From positions 1 to 6,689 of the forward strand of contig JAGRAA010000361.1 in assembly GCA_020435185.1 (NCBI GenBank): 6,689 nt of DNA, given 5' to 3'. Below are positions 1 to 6,102 of the stretch, piece after piece (the stretch's first letter is position 1; each line of letters opens with the position of its first letter). The stretch is from Bdellovibrionales bacterium. GTDB lineage: Bacteria; Bdellovibrionota; Bdellovibrionia; Bdellovibrionales; UBA1609. Under the pieces are notes generated by a model. The model ran no database searches. It saw only the letters and a list, made by a program, of their open reading frames with translations, and had not been told where the DNA came from. The position numbers and the translations under genes were made by a program.

Positions 1-30
1 GTTGTAAATGTTTTTCAATCCTGGGAAAGT

Positions 31-684
31 CTACCATACATAGCCGATGGCTGGTTGAGCTATAGTATAACTTTTTGATGTGCCTGATACATCTTCTGAC
101 CACATTACCATATTGTATTCTATGAAAATACCCTTTTCCTTTTTAAACTGGTAACCAATTGTAATTCCTGTTTGGGTTAGGCTTGTACTTTGGCTTCCTC
201 CACTGATGGATTTGGAGATAACTTTTGGAACAAAGTAGGCGCTACCATTTCCAAGGTCGTAATTCATATAAATAGGAACGATGATATCGGTAATGCTCGT
301 TGTTGTTGCAGTAGTTCCAACAGTAGTTTCTACACTTAATAAATTAACTCCGAGTCCTAATGCTAAGGCAAAGTTGCCGTCCATTAAGTTATATTTTACG
401 TCACCTCCATAGGAAGTTCCTGAGTATTTAAGGCCAAAATCAAAGTTATCAGCCACACCGTATCGAAACATGTACTCTACCATCGGTAGGCTAACAGTTT
501 CTCCAGAAGTACCTTTTGCTCCAGAAGAACCAGAAGATGTGATTTCTGTCATGTAAGATCCTACTCCAATCGTATGAGTCATTTCGCCTTTTTTATTTGT
601 TCGAGCTCCCTGTAGGGTAGACAAGCTAGTGCAGCCAACGCCACTTAAACCAAATAGCATCGCTATTAATAAAGCCTTCTTCAT
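31..684 (-). CDS. Putative envelope lipoprotein with β-barrel-like C-terminus, function unknown
   Basis: I do not recognise a specific family. The product is 217 aa starting at the ATG at 684. That start is preferred over the in-frame ATG at 768 because AAGGAG lies just upstream of it and a signal sequence begins there: MKK, a hydrophobic stretch, then Gly-Val-Gly-Cys with Cys18. The Cys suggests lipidation, but Gly at -3 is not a canonical lipobox, so cleavage by signal peptidase I is an alternative. The mature part is rich in Gly, Ser and Thr, with short alternating polar/hydrophobic segments such as FDFGLKY, FALALGLGV, AYFVPKVIS and TGITIGYQF. It ends in GYVW, and a terminal aromatic residue is typical of outer-membrane β-barrels. 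I infer an outer-membrane location. It is transcribed away from the nrdJ/nir genes, so no functional link to them is implied. Confidence 0.75.
   Translation of the reverse strand: MKKALLIAMLFGLSGVGCTSLSTLQGARTNKKGEMTHTIGVGSYMTEITSSGSSGAKGTSGETVSLPMVEYMFRYGVADNFDFGLKYSGTSYGGDVKYNLMDGNFALALGLGVNLLSVETTVGTTATTTSITDIIVPIYMNYDLGNGSAYFVPKVISKSISGGSQSTSLTQTGITIGYQFKKEKGIFIEYNMVMWSEDVSGTSKSYTIAQPAIGYVW
672..684 (-). promoter_or_regulatory. Start region and RBS deciding the start of the leftward gene
   Basis: Read on the minus strand, AAGGAGAACAA immediately precedes the ATG at 684 (the AAGGAG lies at about 690-695). The alternative upstream ATG at 768 has no comparable purine-rich site and would put a polar stretch of 28 residues before the signal sequence. 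Confidence 0.6.
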
Positions 685-753
685 TTGTTCTCCTTTTATT
701 TGCTTTTTGTTAATCGGAATAGTCATAGTGTAGGTCCATCTAATAGGCAATAA

Positions 754-759
754 ATTATA
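754..759 (-). promoter_or_regulatory. Candidate -10 box of the leftward gene
   Basis: The minus strand reads TATAAT at 759-754, about 70 bp before the ATG at 684, which is a perfect match to the sigma-70 -10 consensus. No good -35 hexamer lies 16-18 bp upstream. A perfect inverted repeat, GTTTCT-AAAA-AGAAAC (779-794), lies across the -35 area and could be an operator. The region is AT-rich, so a chance match is quite possible. Confidence 0.3.
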
Positions 760-778
760 TTGAAACAAGACGGGGTGT

Positions 779-794
779 GTTTCTAAAAAGAAAC
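779..794. repeat. Perfect 6-bp inverted repeat near the leftward promoter
   Basis: GTTTCT (779-784) and AGAAAC (789-794) are perfect reverse complements around an AAAA spacer. The repeat lies about 20 bp upstream of the candidate -10 box of the leftward gene, where a repressor or activator could act. No T-run follows on either strand, so it does not look like a terminator. The protein that would bind it cannot be named. Confidence 0.3.
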
Positions 795-840
795 GTTTTG
801 TGATGTGTCATGATACTCTTAAGACGAGTTCATTTTTTAA

Positions 841-1089
841 AACTTTATATCTGTAAAAGTATTTGCTAGAAAGTTTTTAAGCGGCTCCCGGCCCCATATT
901 CTCGATGAAGTTCAAGATGGATTGCTTAGTGATAATTGTGATATTCACTTATTCAGTCTACTAGTTAAATTTTTCGATATTTGGAGCGTCGATCAGCGCT
1001 TCGGAGAGAGTAAGGATTGGGATATACGGCTAGAATACAGGCAGAGCTCGGCCAAACATATAGGTTTAAATTTTAACTGGTACCTATAG
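841..1089 (+). pseudogene. Possible 5'-truncated gene remnant, C-terminus β-barrel-like
   Basis: This frame stays open for 82 codons between TAA (838-840) and TAG (1087-1089) but has no ATG and no convincing Shine-Dalgarno site. The translation is ordinary in composition, and its last residues (DIRLEYRQSSAKHIGLNFNWYL) alternate polar and non-polar as in the final strands of an outer-membrane barrel. Early codons such as CGG, CCC and CTC are more GC-rich than those of the flanking genes, which could mean foreign origin or simply non-coding DNA. An open frame of this length in AT-rich DNA is uncommon but not rare. I therefore offer it as a candidate remnant; a non-coding spacer is the main alternative. 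The nrdJ promoter palindrome starts only 13 bp after its stop codon. Confidence 0.25.
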
Positions 1090-1101
1090 TCCTCTATCGG
1101 T

Positions 1102-1115
1102 ATGATATAGATCAT
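1102..1115 (+). promoter_or_regulatory. FNR/DNR-type operator upstream of nrdJ
   Basis: ATGAT-ATAG-ATCAT is a perfect dyad matching the core of CRP/FNR-family sites (TTGAT-N4-ATCAA for FNR and the DNR/NnrR group) except for the outermost base pair. Its centre is 1108.5. A CATAAT -10 box lies at 1137-1142, so a start near 1150 would place the operator at -41.5, the usual position for class II activation by FNR-like proteins. The same sequence with one spacer change occurs before nirK. Whether oxygen (FNR) or NO (DNR/NnrR) is sensed cannot be decided from the site. Confidence 0.7.
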
Positions 1116-1136
1116 ATGTCTTTAATGAGAGAAATT

Positions 1137-1142
1137 CATAAT
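1137..1142 (+). promoter_or_regulatory. -10 box of the nrdJ promoter
   Basis: CATAAT matches five of six bases of TATAAT. It lies 35 bp from the start of the upstream palindrome to the start of the hexamer, as the CATATA before nirK does. The predicted start site near 1150 gives a leader of about 29 nt before the ATG at 1179. No separate -35 hexamer is needed, because the activator would occupy that position. Confidence 0.5.
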
Positions 1143-1166
1143 CTTCTGAATAAGATTTGCTTTTTT

Positions 1167-1173
1167 AAGGGAG
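1167..1173 (+). promoter_or_regulatory. RBS that decides the nrdJ start
   Basis: AAGGGAG ends 5 nt before the ATG at 1179, which is good spacing. The longer in-frame start at 1116 abuts the FNR-type palindrome (ending at 1115), has no Shine-Dalgarno site, and would lie upstream of the predicted transcription start. The 1179 start is therefore preferred. Confidence 0.7.
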
Positions 1174-1178
1174 ATGGC

Positions 1179-3740
1179 ATGGAGACCTCATTTCACAACG
1201 AACATGGTTCAAACGTTTTAAATACTATTATTAGAAAAAATCACACCATATTTACAGATGCGTTTTCTGAAGAGGTATTCAATCAGACCTATCGCCTTCC
1301 TGATGACAGTGATATTAATGATAGACATCTTAAAGTAGCCAGAGACTTGGCTAGGGTAGAAGATCCTAAATATCAGAAATATTGGACCAATCAATTTTTA
1401 GAGCTATTAGAGGATTTTAAATTTGTGCCTGGGGGTAGGATTACTTCAAATGCAGGGGCTGGTTTACAAGGAACAACATATATAAATTGTTTCGTTAGTG
1501 GATTTCGAGGGGAAGACCAAGACTCTATGGCAAGCATCATGGACGAGTTGAAGAGACAGGCTTTGATTTTAAAATCAGAGGGAGGATATGGTTTTTGTGC
1601 AAATGTAATGAGGCCAAGAGGAGCGTATGTAAATGGAATTGGGGGATATTCTCCTGGAGCCGTTAAACTGTTAGAGATGTGGGATACTCAAAGCGCGGTA
1701 ATTACCTCGGGCTGTGGACTTTCAGAAGAGAAAGTAAAAAAAGGAAAGAAAAAAATTCGTAAAGGTGCACAAATGGTGACGTTGTCCATTTGGCATCCAG
1801 ATATAGAAGAGTTTATTAAGGCAAAACAAACACCTGGTAGATTGACAAAGTTTAATATGTCGGTGTTGGTCACAGATGATTTTATGCAGGCTTTAAACGA
1901 AAATAAACCTTGGAGTTTAGAGTTTCCGGATTTTGAAGCTGTACCCGATAAGTATAAAAAGTACTGGAACGGAGATATTAAGAGTTGGAAGAGTAAAGGG
2001 TTGGTGACCAAAATTTATAAGATCTATGACAGAGCTCAAGAGCTTTGGGATTTAATTATGAAATCGACGTATACAAGAAATGAGCCTGGAGTTTTATTTG
2101 TTGATACTATCAATCGATGGAATAACCTATATTATGAAGAATATATTCAAGCGACAAATCCTTGTGGAGAGCAAGTATTGCCAGTTGGAGGGGTTTGTCT
2201 TTTAGGCTCTTTTAATTTAACTCAGTTCATATCTTATGAAAAGAAAGATTGGGATTACGATAAACTAAAACGTTATATCCCTATAGCCGTTCGATTTTTA
2301 GATAATGTAAACGATATTACGTTGGTACCTTTAGATGAGAATAAAGAAAATTTAAAATCAAAACGTCGGATTGGGGTAGGGCTGCTGGGTTATGCCTCCG
2401 CATTAATGGCAATGAACATCCGATACGGTTCAAAAGAAGCATTGGAAAAGACAGAAGCCTTGGGTCAATTTATTATGAACCATACCTATGAGGCGTCAGC
2501 TTTATTGGCTAAAGAAAAAGGAGTATTTCCTCATTTTATTAAAAAGGATTATTTAAAAGGTCTATTTGTTTCAAAGTTAAATGAGGACGTTAGAGAATTG
2601 ATTTCAAAATATGGAATTAGAAATAGTCATCTATTGTCGATTCAGCCAACTGGGAATAGTTCAGTTTTGGCGAATAATGTTTCTGGAGGTATAGAGCCGA
2701 TTTTTTCTGCGGAGTACACCAGAACGGTAATACAGCAATCCCCCCCTAAGGGTTTGTCTGTTCCGATAAATATAGATTGGTCTTCGAGAGTCCTTGTCGA
2801 TTATGAGGGAGAACAACAATGGGAGTGGGTAAAAGAAGGAGATGAAGATTTATTAAAAACTAAATATGAAAATATAATATGGAAATTGGACCGTAACAGA
2901 GGGCTTCTTAAAGAAACCCCAGTCATCGATTGGGCGGTAAGAGCTTTAAAAGATAGGGGGATGTGGAATCCAAAAGCAAATTGGGCGGCGTCTTCACATG
3001 AATTGGCCCTTGAAGATCATGTTGAGACTTTAAAAATATTTTCTCAATATGTAGATTCGGCCATTTCTAAGACGGTAAATCTTCCTCACGATTTTGCATT
3101 TGATGATTTTAAGAATTTATATTTAGATATATTTAAAACAGGAACTATTAAAGGGTGCACTACCTATAGAGAGGGTACAATGGCCGCAGTTTTATCCTCA
3201 TCTCTTAAAAGTGAAGGATCGGTAGATGGGGGTAAAATCAAAGCCATCCCAAGACCTAAAAGTATGGATTGCGATATCTATCAAGTTAAATCCAATAATG
3301 TGAAATGGATGGTTTTAGTAGGCATATTAAATGAATCCCCTTATGAAGTGTTTGCAATGAGACAAAACTCACTTCATTTGTCTCCGAATATTAAGAGAGG
3401 AAAGCTTATTAAGGAGTCTTCAGGTATATATCATTTGCAGACTAGTGATGGGTGGTTATTGAAAGACATTAGAAAATTTTTTGAGTCAGATGAGCAAGAA
3501 GCACTTACGCGATTGATATCTACCTCTCTTAGGCATGGCGTGGATATAGAGTTTATTGTAGATCAACTCTTAAAGAGCGAAGGGACGATATACTCTTTTT
3601 CGAGAGCAATAGCTAGAACCTTAAAAAACTATATTCAAAAAGTACAATATATTAAATGTGAAGAATGCAGAGGGCAGAATATAAAGATTGAAGAAGGGTG
3701 TTTTACCTGCTTAGATTGCGGCGTGAGCAAATGCACATGA
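1179..3740 (+). CDS. nrdJ: Adenosylcobalamin-dependent ribonucleotide reductase, class II
   Basis: Reduces ribonucleotides to deoxyribonucleotides in the cytoplasm using a radical made from adenosylcobalamin, so it needs no oxygen and no NrdB partner. The product is 853 aa from the ATG at 1179. Numbered on that start, YINCF carries Cys104 (first cysteine of the redox pair), then come EGGYGF (134-139) and RKGAQM (194-199). ATNPCGEQ holds the radical cysteine Cys329 with Asn327 and Glu331, and the partner Cys340 lies 11 residues on, the class II pattern. PTGNSS (490-495) and SGGIEPIFSAEYTR (502-515) follow, then KTVNLP and GCTTYREG near 632-666. Residues about 700-820 resemble the NrdJ-type TSCPD domain. 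The tail has six cysteines in a zinc-ribbon-like CxxC...CxxC pattern. I see no N-terminal ATP-cone. An FNR/DNR-type promoter precedes it. Family assignment is secure. Confidence 0.95.
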   Translation: METSFHNEHGSNVLNTIIRKNHTIFTDAFSEEVFNQTYRLPDDSDINDRHLKVARDLARVEDPKYQKYWTNQFLELLEDFKFVPGGRITSNAGAGLQGTTYINCFVSGFRGEDQDSMASIMDELKRQALILKSEGGYGFCANVMRPRGAYVNGIGGYSPGAVKLLEMWDTQSAVITSGCGLSEEKVKKGKKKIRKGAQMVTLSIWHPDIEEFIKAKQTPGRLTKFNMSVLVTDDFMQALNENKPWSLEFPDFEAVPDKYKKYWNGDIKSWKSKGLVTKIYKIYDRAQELWDLIMKSTYTRNEPGVLFVDTINRWNNLYYEEYIQATNPCGEQVLPVGGVCLLGSFNLTQFISYEKKDWDYDKLKRYIPIAVRFLDNVNDITLVPLDENKENLKSKRRIGVGLLGYASALMAMNIRYGSKEALEKTEALGQFIMNHTYEASALLAKEKGVFPHFIKKDYLKGLFVSKLNEDVRELISKYGIRNSHLLSIQPTGNSSVLANNVSGGIEPIFSAEYTRTVIQQSPPKGLSVPINIDWSSRVLVDYEGEQQWEWVKEGDEDLLKTKYENIIWKLDRNRGLLKETPVIDWAVRALKDRGMWNPKANWAASSHELALEDHVETLKIFSQYVDSAISKTVNLPHDFAFDDFKNLYLDIFKTGTIKGCTTYREGTMAAVLSSSLKSEGSVDGGKIKAIPRPKSMDCDIYQVKSNNVKWMVLVGILNESPYEVFAMRQNSLHLSPNIKRGKLIKESSGIYHLQTSDGWLLKDIRKFFESDEQEALTRLISTSLRHGVDIEFIVDQLLKSEGTIYSFSRAIARTLKNYIQKVQYIKCEECRGQNIKIEEGCFTCLDCGVSKCT

Positions 3741-3791
3741 AGGGACTTGTCCCAAAAAAATAATAAAATAATATTTGTTGAGAGGATTCCG

Positions 3792-3823
3792 ATGAACTAC
3801 CATTATTTTTTAATGGGATTCAT
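3792..3823 (+). other. Imperfect stem-loop between nrdJ and nirK
   Basis: CCATTA (3800-3805) and TAATGG (3811-3816) form a perfect 6-bp stem around TTTTT. Outer arms ATGAA (3792-3796) and TTCAT (3819-3823) extend it across a small internal loop. No T-run follows, so it is not a standard intrinsic terminator, but it could still pause RNA polymerase or protect the nrdJ mRNA end. Its stems are AT-rich and weak. No better terminator was found between the two genes. Confidence 0.3.
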
Positions 3824-3839
3824 ATTATCGAAGGAGTTA

Positions 3840-3853
3840 ATGATTTAGATCAT
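3840..3853 (+). promoter_or_regulatory. FNR/DNR-type operator upstream of nirK
   Basis: ATGAT-TTAG-ATCAT is a perfect dyad of the FNR/DNR/NnrR type. Its centre (3846.5) would be at -41.5 relative to a start at 3888, and -10-like hexamers lie at 3875-3882. It matches the nrdJ site in 15 of the first 16 bases (ATGAT, one mismatch, then TAGATCATAT). Nitrite reductase genes are classic targets of FNR and NO-responsive DNR/NnrR regulators, which supports the call. A further short dyad, TGATATCA (3861-3868), lies downstream between operator and -10. Confidence 0.75.
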
Positions 3854-3874
3854 ATAGGTCTGATATCATCTTAA

Positions 3875-3882
3875 CATATACT
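3875..3882 (+). promoter_or_regulatory. -10 region of the nirK promoter
   Basis: CATATA (3875-3880) and TATACT (3877-3882) overlap, and either fits a start near 3888-3889 and a leader of about 29 nt. CATATA sits at exactly the same offset from the operator as CATAAT does in the nrdJ promoter. A direct repeat, CTTAAC-ATATA-CTTAAC (3870-3886), with an 11-bp period surrounds this box and may be a second regulator's site. Confidence 0.5.
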
Positions 3883-3906
3883 TAACTGGTCCCGGTACAA
3901 GATCAT

Positions 3907-3914
3907 AGGAGGAG
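3907..3914 (+). promoter_or_regulatory. Strong RBS of nirK
   Basis: AGGAGGAG lies immediately upstream of the ATG at 3917 (4 nt from AGGAGG to the start). It is a near-perfect anti-16S match and the strongest ribosome site in the window, which suits an abundant respiratory enzyme. Confidence 0.7.
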
Positions 3915-3916
3915 CA

Positions 3917-5347
3917 ATGTTTAAGTATCTAGTGGCATCCATATTAGGATTGTTTTTATTGGGTTGTTTAGAACAGTCAAAAAATCAAGGGAGCCAATCT
4001 AAAATAGAGGGAGAAGAAGAGGCCGTTTTAGTTGAACCGCCTCATGTACCTCCTCCAATAAAACGAAGTCACAATACCAAAGTTATTGTGAAGCTCGAAG
4101 TTATAGAAAAAAAGATGAATATTACAGATGGAGTGGAGTATACATTTTGGACATTTGGAGGAGCTGTTCCTGGAAAATTTATTAGGGTGAAGCAGGGTGA
4201 CTTAATAGAGTTTCATCTGAGAAACAATCCGTCCTCTAAAATGCCTCATAATATTGATTTACACGCGGTAACAGGTCCTGGTGGCGGAGCGGTATCTTCT
4301 TTTACTTTACCTGGGCATGAAAGCGTATTTTCATTTAAAGCTTTGAAAGCTGGTTTGTTTGTGTATCATTGCGCGACCGCGCCGGTGGGTATGCACATTG
4401 CTAATGGAATGTATGGATTAATACTTGTTGAACCTCCAGAGGGACTCGTAAAGGTCGATAAGGAATACTACGTTATGCAAGGAGACTTTTACACGAAAGG
4501 AAAATTTGGAGCTCAAGGCTACCAACCTTTTGATATGGAAAAAGCCATTGATGAGAAACCTACGTACGTGGTTTTTAATGGATCAACAAATTCTTTGAAA
4601 GGGGATAAGGCTCTTAAAGCTGAAGTTGGCGAGAGAGTTCGACTCTTCGTTGGGAATGGAGGTCCAAATCTTGTATCTTCTTTTCATGTCATTGGAGAAA
4701 TTTTTGATAATGTCCATCGTGAAGCGGGGTCTAATGTGGATCATAATATTCAAACAACTTTGGTTCCAGCCGGGGGAGCGAGCATAGTAGACTTTCAGGT
4801 CGACGTTCCGGGTAATTTAATTTTAGTAGATCATTCAATATTTAGAGCCTTCAATAAAGGTGCTTTAGGATTTATCAAAGTGGAAGGCGAAGAAAATAAA
4901 GTCATTTATTCAGGAAAAATTGAAGACAATGTTTATTTGCCTGAAGGTGGAGCTATACAAGAAGTTAATGAAAAAGAAGAGCGAACTATTGCAAAAACGT
5001 TAGAAGATCAAATAAAATTAGGGAAAAATATATTTGTTCAAAACTGCGCTGCTTGCCACCAACCTGATGGCAAAGGCGTTACTGGAGCTTTTCCTCCCTT
5101 GGCAGCGTCTGACTGGTTAAATAAAGATCCAAAGCGAGCTATTAGCGTCGTAAAAAATGGATTAACCGGGTCGATTACTGTAAATGGTGAAGTTTACAAC
5201 GGAGTTATGCCAGCATTAGGACTGTCGAATGAACAAATTGCAAATGTATTAACTTACGTTTTTCATTCTTGGGAGAATAATAAACATATAATAACCCCTC
5301 AACAGGTTAAGGCTATACCTATTGAAAAAGCCAAAGAAAATCATTGA
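3917..5347 (+). CDS. nirK: AniA-like copper nitrite reductase lipoprotein with fused cytochrome c domain
   Basis: Reduces nitrite to nitric oxide outside the cytoplasm. The 476-aa protein begins with a signal ending LLGC (Cys17), a canonical lipobox, so it should be lipid-anchored; Leu at +2 suggests the outer membrane, as for Neisseria AniA. Two cupredoxin domains follow (about 50-325). Type 1 copper ligands are His111, Cys152, His160 and Met165. Type 2 ligands are His116, His151 and His306, with catalytic Asp114 and His257. The segment HCATAPVGMHIANGMYG is the short-loop, AniA-type version. After a linker, a class I cytochrome c domain (about 362-455) carries CAACH (Cys377, Cys380, His381) and the probable axial Met431 in GVMPALG. 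It is fused where separate donors usually serve, so electrons can pass from haem to type 1 copper. All key residues are intact. It heads the cluster with nirV and sco. Confidence 0.95.
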   Translation: MFKYLVASILGLFLLGCLEQSKNQGSQSKIEGEEEAVLVEPPHVPPPIKRSHNTKVIVKLEVIEKKMNITDGVEYTFWTFGGAVPGKFIRVKQGDLIEFHLRNNPSSKMPHNIDLHAVTGPGGGAVSSFTLPGHESVFSFKALKAGLFVYHCATAPVGMHIANGMYGLILVEPPEGLVKVDKEYYVMQGDFYTKGKFGAQGYQPFDMEKAIDEKPTYVVFNGSTNSLKGDKALKAEVGERVRLFVGNGGPNLVSSFHVIGEIFDNVHREAGSNVDHNIQTTLVPAGGASIVDFQVDVPGNLILVDHSIFRAFNKGALGFIKVEGEENKVIYSGKIEDNVYLPEGGAIQEVNEKEERTIAKTLEDQIKLGKNIFVQNCAACHQPDGKGVTGAFPPLAASDWLNKDPKRAISVVKNGLTGSITVNGEVYNGVMPALGLSNEQIANVLTYVFHSWENNKHIITPQQVKAIPIEKAKENH

Positions 5348-6102
5348 GTTTTTTTTTAATTATTCTTTTTTCTTTTAGACTCTATGGAGCTGAAAACGCT
5401 TTGATCACTATTCCCAAAGGGGAACTCAGGGCGTTTTGGCTTGCTCCAAAAACTTCGAGAGATAAAAAGCGGTCTAATCTTCCTAAAATTTTAATTTCTT
5501 CATTTAAGATTATGGATAGACCAGTCACACAAGGGCAATTCCGAGAATTTTTAAAAACACATAGTGAATGGAAAAAAGAAAATGTGACTTCTATATATGT
5601 CGATCAAGCCTATTTAAAGGATTATAGCGCTGAAAATGATGTGCCTATGACTAACATTTCATGGTTTGCGGCCAGGTCATACTGTGAAAGTCGTAAAATG
5701 AGACTTCCTACGGTTAATGAATGGGAGTATGTTGCGGCGGCTTCGGAAGACCAAAAGGATGCAAATAGAAATCAAGAATTTTTGCAGCGTATATTAGCTT
5801 GGTATGCCGAGCCAAAGGGTAAAAATAAGAAAAAAGTCGCTTCGATATATAAGAACATATATGGGGTATGGGATATGCACGGATTGGTGTGGGAATGGGT
5901 TGAAGACTTTAATTCAAGCTTTGTTACAGGTGAGAGTAGGGAGGATTCCGCATTTAACAAAAATTTGTTTTGTGGAGGAGGAGCCCTTTCAATGGCTGAT
6001 AAACAAAATTATGCTGCTTTTATGAGATTTGCTTTTCGCTCAGGTCTCACTGGACGAAGTAGTGTTTGGAATCTTGGATTTAGATGTGTGAGGGATTTAT
6101 GA
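5344..6102 (+). CDS. nirV: NirV-like SUMF1/FGE-fold protein, exported, lacking catalytic cysteines
   Basis: Role unknown; NirV-type proteins are encoded next to nirK in many denitrifiers and belong to the formylglycine-generating-enzyme (SUMF1) fold. The 252-aa product starts at TTG (5344), overlapping the nirK stop by 4 nt (TTGA). The next in-frame ATG is codon 57, inside the domain, so TTG is chosen. Residues 1-16 look like a signal peptide ending YGA. Family motifs include MDRPVTQGQF (57-66), ISWFAARSYCESRKMRLPTVNEWEYVAA (105-132), YGVWDMHGLVWEWVEDF (173-189), FCGGGA and NLGFRCVRDL. By my alignment the two copper-binding cysteines of true FGE fall at Asp219 and Ala224, so it should not be a formylglycine-forming oxidase. 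No clear Shine-Dalgarno site is seen, so translation probably couples to nirK. A run of nine T (5349-5357) covers codons 2-5. Confidence 0.85.
   Translation: MSFFLIILFSFRLYGAENALITIPKGELRAFWLAPKTSRDKKRSNLPKILISSFKIMDRPVTQGQFREFLKTHSEWKKENVTSIYVDQAYLKDYSAENDVPMTNISWFAARSYCESRKMRLPTVNEWEYVAAASEDQKDANRNQEFLQRILAWYAEPKGKNKKKVASIYKNIYGVWDMHGLVWEWVEDFNSSFVTGESREDSAFNKNLFCGGGALSMADKQNYAAFMRFAFRSGLTGRSSVWNLGFRCVRDL

Noticed and set aside
1..30. Search for a terminator after the leftward gene
   Set aside because: No stem-loop followed by a T-run is visible in the 30 bases available.
801..810. TGATGTGTCA near the leftward promoter, considered as another FNR-type site
   Set aside because: The half-sites are TGA-N4-TCA rather than TGAT-N4-ATCA, so spacing is two bases short for this family.
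905..964. Short ORF starting ATGAAGTTCAAG in the divergent spacer
   Set aside because: Only 19 codons, no Shine-Dalgarno site, and it overlaps the longer open frame in the same spacer.
1688..2011. 107-codon reverse-strand ORF inside nrdJ
   Set aside because: It is a shadow of conserved class II reductase sequence; no signal or recognisable domain.
3742..3753. GGGAC-TT-GTCCC hairpin right after the nrdJ stop
   Set aside because: The loop is too tight (effectively a 4-bp stem) and on the coding strand it is followed by A, not T, so it is not an intrinsic terminator of nrdJ.
3792..3848. 18-codon ORF with AGAGG upstream, hydrophobic peptide MNYHYFLMGFILSKELMI
   Set aside because: It overlaps the nirK operator and lies upstream of the predicted nirK transcript start; the length is within chance for AT-rich DNA.
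5772..6025. Two short ORFs (62 and 73 codons) within the nirV-like gene
   Set aside because: They overlap the conserved SUMF1-fold core in other frames and have no coding evidence of their own.
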